This document shows, one piece after another, positions 55,138 to 64,000 of a DNA stretch of 64,000 bases. This stretch comes from Pseudomonas mendocina (lineage in GTDB: Bacteria > Pseudomonadota > Gammaproteobacteria > Pseudomonadales > Pseudomonadaceae): NCBI RefSeq assembly GCF_900636545.1, contig NZ_LR134290.1, positions 3,410,001 to 3,474,000 of the forward strand, written 5' to 3'. Numbering within the stretch: the stretch's first letter is position 1; each line of letters opens with the position of its first letter. A program made the position numbers and the translations under genes. Below the pieces are notes generated by a model, which was not told where the DNA came from, made no database searches, and saw only the letters and a list, made by a program, of their open reading frames with translations.

Positions 55138-55671
55138 ATGAAAACCCTATTGATACTGCTGACCAGCCTGCTGCTGATCAGTTGCGGCCAGGTACCGGTC
55201 GAACGCTACGCCGACGAGAAACCCGTACTCGACCTGCCTACCTTCTTCTCCGGCCCGGTACAGGCCTGGGGCATGTTTCAGGATCGCTCAGGCGAGGTGA
55301 TCAAACGCTTCCACGTCGATATCCAGAGCCGCCGCGATGGCGACAAGCTGATCCTCGACGAGCGTTTCCTGTACAGCGACGGCACGCGCCAGCGCCGGGT
55401 CTGGACACTGACACCGGATGGCACCGGACGCTGGCTCGGCACCGCCGATGACGTGGTCGGCCAAGCCACAGGCGAAGTGGCCGGCAATGCCCTGCGCTGG
55501 CGTTATCACCTGAACCTGCCGGTGGACGACAGCACCTACGTGGTCTATTTCGACGACTGGATGTACCTGATGGACGACGACACCCTGATCAACCGTTCGA
55601 GCATGAGCAAGTTCGGCATCGAACTGGGCCAGGTGACGCTGTTCTTCCGCCGGGGCGCGGCTCAACCATGA
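55138..55671 (+). CDS. DUF3833 lipoprotein
   Basis: A 177-residue lipoprotein (signal ends LLLISC-GQ; lipid Cys near residue 16). DUF3833 pattern: PTFFSGPVQAWGMFQDRSGEVIKRFHVDI and DDWMYLMDDDTLINRSSMSKFGIELGQVTLFF. ATG 55138 has TGAGG eight bases upstream. The second gene of the three-gene unit; the 3' end overlaps the SDR start. Confidence 0.9.
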   Translation: MKTLLILLTSLLLISCGQVPVERYADEKPVLDLPTFFSGPVQAWGMFQDRSGEVIKRFHVDIQSRRDGDKLILDERFLYSDGTRQRRVWTLTPDGTGRWLGTADDVVGQATGEVAGNALRWRYHLNLPVDDSTYVVYFDDWMYLMDDDTLINRSSMSKFGIELGQVTLFFRRGAAQP

Positions 55672-56378
55672 GCCAAGCGCTGACGCTGACCAGCTTCGGC
55701 AGCGGCTACAAGGCACTGGTGATCGGCGCAAGCGGGGCCATCGGCCAGGCCTTGTGCCAATTGCTACGCGCTGATGCAAACTGTGCCGGCGTGCGTGAAC
55801 TGAGCCGCAGCAGCACGCCCGCACTGGATCTGGAAGCCCCTGCCAGCATCGCTGAAGCCGCCGCCGCGCTGGCCGAGGACGGCCCCTATCAGCTGATCGT
55901 TCATGCTGCCGGGCTGCTGCACCGCGACGGTATCGCCCCGGAGAAGAGCCTGGCGGCCATCGAGGCCGATGCCCTGCAGGCGGTGTTCCAGGTCAACGCG
56001 CTGGGCCCGGCGCTGGTTCTGCGACACTTCCTGCCCCTGCTCGACAAACAGGGCGCCATGGCGATGCTCTCGGCCAAGGTCGGCAGCATCGGCGATAACC
56101 GCCTGGGCGGCTGGTATGCCTACCGCGCGTCCAAGGCGGCGCTGAACATGCTGATCAAGACCGCCTCCATCGAACTGGCGCGCAGCAAACCCAGGGCGCG
56201 ACTGCTCAGCCTTCATCCCGGCACGGTGATTTCGCCACTGTCGCAACCCTTTCGCGGCGCCGCTGCCGCACGCCCGGCCGAACTGGCGGCGGCTCAGATG
56301 CTGCAGGTGATCGACAGGCTCGGTCCCGAGCACAGCGGCAACTTCCACGCCTACGACGGACAACCGCTGCCATGGTGA
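55668..56378 (+). CDS. SDR-family oxidoreductase (CsgA-like)
   Basis: A 236-residue SDR: VIGASGAIGQALCQLL cofactor loop, HAAGLLH, and YRASKAALNMLIK with the active Tyr and Lys. Third gene of the operon with the chalcone-isomerase-like and DUF3833 genes. Substrate unknown. Confidence 0.9.
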   Translation: MSQALTLTSFGSGYKALVIGASGAIGQALCQLLRADANCAGVRELSRSSTPALDLEAPASIAEAAAALAEDGPYQLIVHAAGLLHRDGIAPEKSLAAIEADALQAVFQVNALGPALVLRHFLPLLDKQGAMAMLSAKVGSIGDNRLGGWYAYRASKAALNMLIKTASIELARSKPRARLLSLHPGTVISPLSQPFRGAAAARPAELAAAQMLQVIDRLGPEHSGNFHAYDGQPLPW

Positions 56379-57061
56379 CAGAAGCTGAAAACCTACGCGC
56401 GAGTGAGGTAATCGCGTGGGGGCGATTGAGTGTAGGCGTAACCGCGACTGCGACTATCAGGGCTTTGGCTGACTGGCGCCCTTGAGGAAGAGCTGCTCCA
56501 GTACAGTCAGCGAACGCACACTGGCTGCACGGCCACGCCACAGACCAGCGATACTTACCACTCGATCAGCAGCTCGCCGATGATAGCGATGCGAAGATAC
56601 GGCACTCGGCGGCTGGCAGCACTAACCTGCTACCCAACCACGAACGACAACGCCACGCCTGAGCGTGGCGTTGTCGTTCACACAGGCTCAGTACTTGCTA
56701 ATCGCGTTAAATAACCAGCCACCGGAAGCGCATGCAGACACAAGCCTGAGTTCGTGCACTGAAACGAAATGCAGGCTCAGATTCCTCCCCTGCAAAGTTC
56801 TTGTCCGCTCCTGCAAAGGCGCTATTTTCAGGCGGCTAATACACTCGCCCTTCGATGATTGCGCCAACGTGAATGGCGCAGTAGATAGCCGAACGGATGA
56901 AGCCAGTAGGCCGATGCGCCGCCATCATCGAAACCGTGGTTTCTGCCAAGCGACTCCACCAATCGACTTCACCAAGTCCAGCCAGCGCCTGCGCATCGAT
57001 CAGCGAGTGATGCCGTGGCATCAGCCAGCTCGCCTAACCCTCGCACGGAGAATGAATCCGC
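56379..57061. other. Gene-poor 683-base stretch
   Basis: No convincing gene. The only strong structure is the hairpin at 56642-56679. Frames open on either strand (for example 56665-57306) have unnatural composition and no conserved-looking segments. Confidence 0.6.
56642..56679. terminator. Perfect 17-bp hairpin
   Basis: A 17-bp uninterrupted stem (outer part GAACGACAACGCCACGC) with a 4-base CTGA loop. It stands 264 bases after the SDR stop with no U-run, and could be a distal terminator or structured element of an unseen RNA. Confidence 0.55.
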
Positions 57062-57322
57062 ATGATCTGCAAAAGATCGGCCCCGCTAACAGCCAAACCA
57101 GTGACTGCGAACAACAGGCGCAGTACCTTGCCGCGCATCGAGATCAGCGCCCGACGCAACGAGCCCTGCCAGTACCAGGCGACTGCCGAATACCAGGCAG
57201 CACGCCTCGGCAAACTGCTCAGAGGCCAGCCGGGGCAGGCGCAAACAGAAATGGCCAACCTGCTGCTGCAGGAACTGGTCGAAGCTTATCGCCTAGCCCT
57301 GCATAACGCCCGCCAGGGTTGA
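57062..57322 (+). CDS. Possible small hypothetical protein
   Basis: An 86-residue basic ORF (MICKRSAPLTAKPVTANNRR...) whose C-terminal half (AARLGKLLRGQPGQAQTEMANLLLQELVEAYRLALHNA) has plausible helical coding character, while the N-terminus does not. Ends 5 bases before the convergent gene's stop. Weak support. Confidence 0.35.
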   Translation: MICKRSAPLTAKPVTANNRRSTLPRIEISARRNEPCQYQATAEYQAARLGKLLRGQPGQAQTEMANLLLQELVEAYRLALHNARQG

Positions 57323-57326
57323 TCCC

Positions 57327-57728
57327 TTACAGTGCGCTGAACAGATCGTTGGCGTCGAGCAGGCGCCAGGCGATTTCCGGGCGCTTCTCCATGGCCCGGC
57401 GGATCGCCGCGGGAATGCTCTGCCGCGTCTTGCGGCACAACCCCGGATGCGCGTCGAACTGCATGTGGATGCCGCGCATGCTGCGTACCTCGCCATACGC
57501 TGGCTCGATATGCAGGCGAATGCCCAGTTGTTCGTACATACGCTGCTTCATGCGCTCAAGATCGTCCAAGCTTTGCAGGTTCTCCAGGCGTTCGAGCAGA
57601 CGCTGCTCCTCCTGGCGCGTGAGCAGGAGGATGCGCGTGTCGGCACCCGGCCGGTCCAGCAGCTCGTCACGCTGACAGTCGCAAGCACCGGGTGGGCAGG
57701 GATTACGCAAGGGCAATGGTGAATTCAT
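57327..57728 (-). CDS. Conserved hypothetical protein
   Basis: A 133-residue protein (MNSPLPLRNPCPPGACDCQRDELLDRP...) with a Cys cluster CPPGACDC near the N-terminus, a helical LTRQEEQRLLERLENLQSLDDLERMKQRMYEQLG, and a C-terminal PEIAWRLLDANDLFSAL. The Cys motif may bind metal. I chose 57728; an in-frame ATG at 57740 is also possible. Function unknown. Confidence 0.7.
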   Translation of the reverse strand: MNSPLPLRNPCPPGACDCQRDELLDRPGADTRILLLTRQEEQRLLERLENLQSLDDLERMKQRMYEQLGIRLHIEPAYGEVRSMRGIHMQFDAHPGLCRKTRQSIPAAIRRAMEKRPEIAWRLLDANDLFSAL

Positions 57729-57843
57729 CGCCCTGATCATAGCCATAGCCATGCGCGCTGCACATCCACTCCCATCGCCTGGCTTGTCAGCGCAGCAGAC
57801 TCCGTTAAGCTCACAGCATTTCCCCGAAACAAGGAAGAACACC

Positions 57844-58521
57844 ATGCTGCGCCTCACCACGTTCGCTGCTGGCCTGCTGCTCTCGGCCAACGTCTTCGCC
57901 CTGTCCCTCTCCGACCTGAGCCAGCAGGACGCCAGCGGAGGTCTCAAGGACGCGCTGATCCAGGGCGCCCAGGTGGCCGTCAAGCAGTTGGGCGCGCCAG
58001 GCGGCTTCAGCAACAACCCGGACGTGCGCATCGAGCTGCCCGGCAAACTCGGCAAAGCCGCCAAGACCATGAAGATGATGGGCATGGGTGCCCAGGTCGA
58101 TCAGCTCGAAGCGAGCATGAACAAGGCCGCCGAAGCGGCCGTGCCACAAGCCCAGGCCTTGCTGGTCGACGCGGTGAAGAAGATGACCGTGGCTGACGCC
58201 AAGGCGATTCTCAGCGGCGGCAATGATTCCGCCACGCAGTACCTGAACAAGAGCAGCCGTGAGCAGATTCGCGCCAAGTTCCTGCCCATCGTCAAGCAGG
58301 CCACCGACCAGGTCGGTCTGGCCCAGCAGTACAACGCCTTCGCCGGCCAGGCCGCCAGCTTTGGCGTGGTCGATGCCAAGAGCAGCACGGTGGAAAGCTA
58401 CGTGACCGAGCAGGCCCTCGATGGGCTGTTCGAGATGATCGCCAAGCAGGAAGCCAGTATCCGCCAGAACCCGGCTGCTGCCGCCACCGGTCTGGCGAAG
58501 AAGGTGTTCGGCGCACTGTGA
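57844..58521 (+). CDS. Exported DUF4197 protein
   Basis: A 225-residue protein with a signal peptide (MLRLTTFAAGLLLSANVFA) and a DUF4197 body (DASGGLKDALIQGAQVAVKQLG, NNPDVRIELPGKLGKAAKTMKMMGMG, KSSREQIRAKFLPIVKQATDQVGL). AAGGAAG is upstream of ATG 57844. Periplasmic; function not known. Confidence 0.92.
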   Translation: MLRLTTFAAGLLLSANVFALSLSDLSQQDASGGLKDALIQGAQVAVKQLGAPGGFSNNPDVRIELPGKLGKAAKTMKMMGMGAQVDQLEASMNKAAEAAVPQAQALLVDAVKKMTVADAKAILSGGNDSATQYLNKSSREQIRAKFLPIVKQATDQVGLAQQYNAFAGQAASFGVVDAKSSTVESYVTEQALDGLFEMIAKQEASIRQNPAAAATGLAKKVFGAL

Positions 58522-58580
58522 GAAAGCTGCCATTGCCTGCGCCCCGCTGGTCTGTAGCTATCGGGGCGTTTTCTTTTCAG

Positions 58581-59360
58581 TCAGGGCAAGCAGAGCCGGT
58601 CCAGCGCCGGCCGGGCGAAGAAAAAGCCCTGCATGTAGCGAACACCCAGTTCCTGCAAGGCATCACGCTCCCCCGCACTTTCGATGCCCTCGGCGATGAT
58701 GCGGATGTTCAGCCGTGTAGCCACCAGCACGATGCCGGCGACGATCGCCTGGCGCACCGGGTCCTGATCGATGCCACGGGTTAGCGCCATATCCAACTTG
58801 AGCACGTGCGGCTGGAACTCGGCCAGCAGATTGAGCCCGGAATAGCCGGCACCGAAATCATCGATGGCGGTGGTGAACCCCTGCTTTCCATACTCGGCGA
58901 AGATTCGTTTGAGATGTGCGGTGTCGTGAATCTGCTCACCCTCGGTCACTTCGAACATCAGCCGCTCGCGCGGAAAGTCGAAAAGCCTGGCCGCTTCCAG
59001 CGTGGCACGAATGCAGGTCTCGGGCCGATATACCGCATTGGGCAGGAAATTGATGCTGAGCAGGCAATCCGGCACATCGAGCAGGCCGAGCTGCGCTGCC
59101 CGCTCGATGGCTCTGACGCGGCAGGCCTGGTCGAAGCGATAGCGGTTGCCATCGTTGACCTGCCCCAATACCTCTCTGGCCGACTCGCCCTTGCTTCCCC
59201 GCACCAGGGCCTCGTAGGCGAACGGCCGTCGCTCCTCGACATCGAGGATCAATTGAAACGCCATGGTGAAATCGAATCCCAACGCTTCGACATCTCGGCA
59301 CTCGGCGCACCCTATGGCCTTAAATGGCTGTGGGAAGGTACATCGGCTGACACTGTTCAT
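58581..59360 (-). CDS. Stand-alone EAL-domain protein
   Basis: A 259-residue soluble EAL protein. The motif is YEALVRG, then NFLP, EVTEGE, IDDFGAGYSGL, LKLDMAL and EGIES. The first 25 residues carry CAECRD, a possible metal site. ATG 59360 has GAGGAA upstream. Likely active c-di-GMP phosphodiesterase, BlrP1/YahA-like by length. It is 51 bases downstream of the chemoreceptor gene, so co-transcription is possible. Confidence 0.85.
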   Translation of the reverse strand: MNSVSRCTFPQPFKAIGCAECRDVEALGFDFTMAFQLILDVEERRPFAYEALVRGSKGESAREVLGQVNDGNRYRFDQACRVRAIERAAQLGLLDVPDCLLSINFLPNAVYRPETCIRATLEAARLFDFPRERLMFEVTEGEQIHDTAHLKRIFAEYGKQGFTTAIDDFGAGYSGLNLLAEFQPHVLKLDMALTRGIDQDPVRQAIVAGIVLVATRLNIRIIAEGIESAGERDALQELGVRYMQGFFFARPALDRLCLP

Positions 59361-59411
59361 CGGCGCTTCCTCGAAGGATATGGCCGGACGGCCCACTTGC
59401 ATCAAGCCTAG

Positions 59412-61043
59412 TCAAAAGCGGAACGAAGCTACCTGTTTTTCCAGGGTCAGGGCCAACTGCTGTAGCCCCTGCGCCGTGCGTGAGGTCTCGGCCACCGCCT
59501 CGCTGTTGTGCACCGACATCTGCGCGATGCGCTCGACGTTGCGCGCAACGTCCTGGCTAGCGACGGTCTGTTCGCGCAGCGCCAGGGAGATCTGATCGAC
59601 CACATCCACCACACGCCCCGAGGCCTGGCGAATGGCGACGATGGCATCGCCGGCCTGACTGGCCTGCTCTAACCCGCCGCTGACCTGCTGCACGCCCACT
59701 TCCATGTTGCTTACCGCATTGCGCGTTCCGACCTGGATCTTCTTGATCATCTCGGTGATTTCCTGGGTTGAGTTGGCAGTCCGCTGCGCCAGCAGGCGCA
59801 CCTCGTCCGCCACCACGGCGAAGCCACGACCCTGCTCGCCAGCTCGCGCCGCCTCGATGGCGGCGTTTAGCGCCAACAGGTTGGTTTGGTCGGCGATTTC
59901 CTTGATCACGTTGACGATCGAGGAGATCTGGTCGGATTGCTGGCCCAGCTCGGCGATCTGCGCCGCCGCGCCCTGCACCGTATCAGCGATGCTCTGCATG
60001 CTGGCCAGGGTTTCCTGGATCACGGCGCCACCCTCAGCGGACTGCCGGCCCGAGTCACTGGATAGCGCATGCGCCTCGTTGGCGTTGTCGGCGACGTGGT
60101 TGATGCTCACGGTCAGTTCCTCCACCGTCGCCGCCATGCTCGACGCGGCCTGCGACTGCTCCTGAGTGGAAACCGACAGTTGGGTAGACGCACTGGAGAT
60201 GTTCTGCGCCGCCTCCACCAATTGTCCGGCACCAACGCGGATCTGCCCAATCATCTCGCGTAGCCGTTCCTGCATGGTGGCGAAGGCATCCAGCAACACG
60301 CCGATCTCATCGCGTCCGCCCCGCTGGATACGCGAATCGAGTCGTCCCTGAGCGATGCTGCGCGCCACCTCGACGACCTGCTGCAGACGTCCGGCGATGC
60401 TGCGAGACATTACGAACGCCACGCTCATCGCAAGCAGCGTGGCGATCACCCCACCCGCCAGCAGGATGGTCAGCGACAGGAACTTGGCGGCATTCATCGA
60501 GGCCGTGCGCTGCGCCAGCAAGGCGCGCTCTTCGCCCTGGATATCGCTGATCAGGCGCCGCATGGCATCCACCTTGACCTTGGAACTACCCGTTGCGACG
60601 CGCTCGATCAGCGCCTCGAAGCTCTGCTGGCCTGCGACGACCTGGCGACGCAGTTCGAGGTAGATGTTGATGTCCTCGCGCAGCCATTGGTCATGCATCG
60701 CCTGAGTTTCGGCAAGACGCCGCTGCTGCGCCGGATTGTCCTTGGTCAGTTGGCGTAGCAGGGCAAGGTTGCTCTGAAAATCCCTTTCACCACTTTCCAA
60801 CGGGCCGAGAAACTGATCCCGCCCGGTGATGACGAATCCCCGCGCACCGGTTTCGATATTGACCAGGCTGACCAGCAGATCGGCTGACGCGTTGATGACG
60901 TTATAGGTGTGGATGTTGTGCTTGACCGCACCATCCACCTGGTCGAAGCCCCGCCAGGTACTCAATACCAGCAGGAGAATGACCAGCAGTACCACACCGA
61001 ACCCCGTGTACAACTTCTGCGACATGTTGAGATTGGCGAACAT
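59412..61043 (-). CDS. Methyl-accepting chemotaxis protein with CHASE3 sensor
   Basis: 543 residues: a transmembrane helix ([19 protein letters not shown]), a CHASE3-type periplasmic domain (about 35-185, with [18 protein letters not shown]), a second helix ([23 protein letters not shown]), HAMP, and the cytoplasmic signalling tip [38 protein letters not shown] 61043 follows GGAG. No C-terminal CheR pentapeptide is present (it ends VASFRF). Ligand unknown. Confidence 0.94.
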   Translation of the reverse strand: MFANLNMSQKLYTGFGVVLLVILLLVLSTWRGFDQVDGAVKHNIHTYNVINASADLLVSLVNIETGARGFVITGRDQFLGPLESGERDFQSNLALLRQLTKDNPAQQRRLAETQAMHDQWLREDINIYLELRRQVVAGQQSFEALIERVATGSSKVKVDAMRRLISDIQGEERALLAQRTASMNAAKFLSLTILLAGGVIATLLAMSVAFVMSRSIAGRLQQVVEVARSIAQGRLDSRIQRGGRDEIGVLLDAFATMQERLREMIGQIRVGAGQLVEAAQNISSASTQLSVSTQEQSQAASSMAATVEELTVSINHVADNANEAHALSSDSGRQSAEGGAVIQETLASMQSIADTVQGAAAQIAELGQQSDQISSIVNVIKEIADQTNLLALNAAIEAARAGEQGRGFAVVADEVRLLAQRTANSTQEITEMIKKIQVGTRNAVSNMEVGVQQVSGGLEQASQAGDAIVAIRQASGRVVDVVDQISLALREQTVASQDVARNVERIAQMSVHNSEAVAETSRTAQGLQQLALTLEKQVASFRF

Positions 61044-61329
61044 GGACAGCTCCGAGTCGAAATTGATTTGCAGGCGCACGCCATCGCGCTCTGGAACACG
61101 GTGTCGTCCAGAGGGGATGAGTGGCTATGCAAACGGAATGGAAACGATGAATCGGCCAGGAATCTGGCGCCTGGCCATTATGTACATCGATACAACAATT
61201 ATACAAAATTTTATTTTCGTACAACTAAGATGATTGCATTACGCTCCAGACTCATGTGCCCTGCACGACCATCCGCAGCCGTGGCCGGCCACCCGAGGCG
61301 CTATCCCGTCGGGTTTATCCAGGCAAAGA

Positions 61330-61364
61330 AAAACCCCGCCGGGCTTTTGGCCGGGCGGGGTTTT
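61330..61364 (-). terminator. Terminator of acsA
   Basis: AAAACCCCGCC pairs with GGCGGGGTTTT around an inner GG/CC-closed loop; on the minus strand it is followed by a T-rich tail. It lies 19 bases past the acsA stop. The remaining 61044-61329 region holds the chemoreceptor promoter (AT-rich near 61190-61225) and no gene. Confidence 0.8.
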
Positions 61365-61382
61365 CGAAGGTACCGTTGCCGA

Positions 61383-63344
<1,962 letters not shown>

Positions 63345-63415
63345 GGAATCACCTCGACGGGGAGTTGTTTTTGTATGGTGCCTTTTGTATCCCCCGACCC
63401 TTCGTGAGGCCATTC

Positions 63416-63447
63416 GACCATGGTCTTACCGCTCTAAGACCATGGTC
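63416..63447 (-). promoter_or_regulatory. 13-bp inverted-repeat operator candidate upstream of acsA
   Basis: GACCATGGTCTTA (63416-63428) and its exact complement TAAGACCATGGTC (63435-63447) with a 6-base spacer, starting 72 bases before the acsA ATG. There is no T-run, so it is not a typical terminator; the dctM terminator lies beyond it. Confidence 0.6.
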
Positions 63448-63521
63448 TTGAACCAGTTTCTGGCGCATGCCCAGCCAAATCGGCAGCGCCAGGGATATGT
63501 CGCGGCGCATGGACAAAAAAA

Positions 63522-63540
63522 GCCCGGCACAAGGCCGGGC
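63522..63540 (-). terminator. Terminator of dctM
   Basis: A GCCCGGC stem with a 5-base loop, followed on the minus strand by seven T (complement of the A-run at 63515-63521). It lies 31 bases past the dctM stop. Confidence 0.82.
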
Positions 63541-63570
63541 GCAGAGGTAGACGCGGGATCAACGGCTGCC

Positions 63571-64000
63571 CTAGCTCATGCCCAGCCAGTTCGGCAGGGC
63601 CATGGACACGGCCGGGATGTAAGTGATGATCATCAGGAAGCTGAGCAGCAGCATCAGCCATGGCATCGCGGCGCGGATCACCGCGGTCAATGGCATGCCG
63701 GTCACCGCCGAGGTGACGAACAGGTTCAGCCCCACCGGCGGCGTAATCAAACCGATCTCCATGTTCACCACCATGATGATGCCCAGGTGGATCGGGTCGA
63801 TGCCCAGCTGCATGGCGATCGGGAACAGGATCGGCGCCAGGATCAGGATGATCGCCGACGGCTCCATGAAGGCACCGGCCACCAGCAGCACGATGTTCAC
63901 CACCAGCAGGAACTGCCACGGCTGCAGGCCCAGCTCGACCACCCAGGCGGTGATGGTCTGCGGGATCTGCTCGGTGGTCAGCACATGGGCGAACAGCATG
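63571..64000 (-). CDS. dctM: TRAP transporter large permease DctM, C-terminal part
   Basis: The last about 142 residues of a DctM protein; the 5' part lies beyond the window's right edge. Hydrophobic segments include FLLVVNIVLLVAGAFMEP, LGIIMVVNMEIGLITPPVGLNLFV (a DctM hallmark) and WLMLLLSFLMIITYIPAVSMALP. Part of a C4-dicarboxylate uptake system. Placement upstream of acsA matches PA0886. Confidence 0.93.
   Translation of the reverse strand, partial: MLFAHVLTTEQIPQTITAWVVELGLQPWQFLLVVNIVLLVAGAFMEPSAIILILAPILFPIAMQLGIDPIHLGIIMVVNMEIGLITPPVGLNLFVTSAVTGMPLTAVIRAAMPWLMLLLSFLMIITYIPAVSMALPNWLGMS

Noticed and set aside
56665..57306. 213-residue ORF
   Set aside because: Low-complexity composition, starts within the loop-side of a hairpin and overlaps a better candidate; no conserved-looking segment.

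Overview
This window is a stretch of a high-GC gammaproteobacterial chromosome, almost certainly a Pseudomonas or close relative. Several blocks keep gene orders I know from P. aeruginosa: tcdA/dapE/rlmA/small ORF/cold-shock gene, gtsABCD-gtrS-gltR-glk, the cyanide-responsive PA4129-PA4134 set, and acsA next to dctM. The integron attC type points to the P. stutzeri / P. mendocina / P. alcaligenes side of the genus. This is family and synteny knowledge, not a database result.

Layout. 1-1717: an imperfect palindrome, an IS3-family element (276-1496) and a yehS-like DUF1456 gene cut off by it. 1757-6652: a periplasmic binding protein, tcdA, dapE-rlmA-small ORF (coupled), and a cold-shock gene. 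6882-11499: a four-gene GldA/GldF/GldG/DUF4340 ABC operon. 11666-20091: a chromosomal integron with intI on the minus strand, an attI region rich in GTCGCG repeats, and 18 cassettes separated by 17 recognisable attC sites. Nearly all cassette genes are unknown, one cassette is present twice, and the last one has no clear attC. 20319-24181: small secreted, membrane and hypothetical genes and an EamA transporter. 24334-29621: plsB, a cytosolic trypsin-like protease, and mqo.

29917-49260 is two interleaved systems. The first is a set resembling the P. aeruginosa cyanide-responsive cluster: a siroheme sulfite/nitrite reductase with a DUF934 partner and LrgA/LrgB on the minus strand, then ccoG and a MocR-type regulator (MpaR-like), and finally an orphan ccoN (CcoN4-like) with a small Cys-rich protein. 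The second is the glucose uptake and phosphorylation locus (porin, gtsD/C/B/A, gtrS, gltR, glk) plus a UbiM-like hydroxylase, which lies between the MocR gene and ccoN. The reductase, ccoG and ccoN promoters all carry one bipartite motif, CATCTGAT-N19-CTGnnnCTGTTT, with exactly conserved spacing. This is the strongest new regulatory signal in the window. A TTGT-N7-ACAA site upstream of glk fits the HexR operator.

49265-59360: an SH3-domain protein, an EAL protein, a LysR / MBL-fold / SDR group, a three-gene chalcone-isomerase-like / DUF3833 / SDR operon behind a large inverted-repeat operator, DUF4197 and a second EAL protein. 59412-64000: a CHASE3 chemoreceptor, acsA with a 13-bp inverted-repeat operator, and the 3' end of dctM running off the window.

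No rRNA, tRNA or CRISPR array was recognised.
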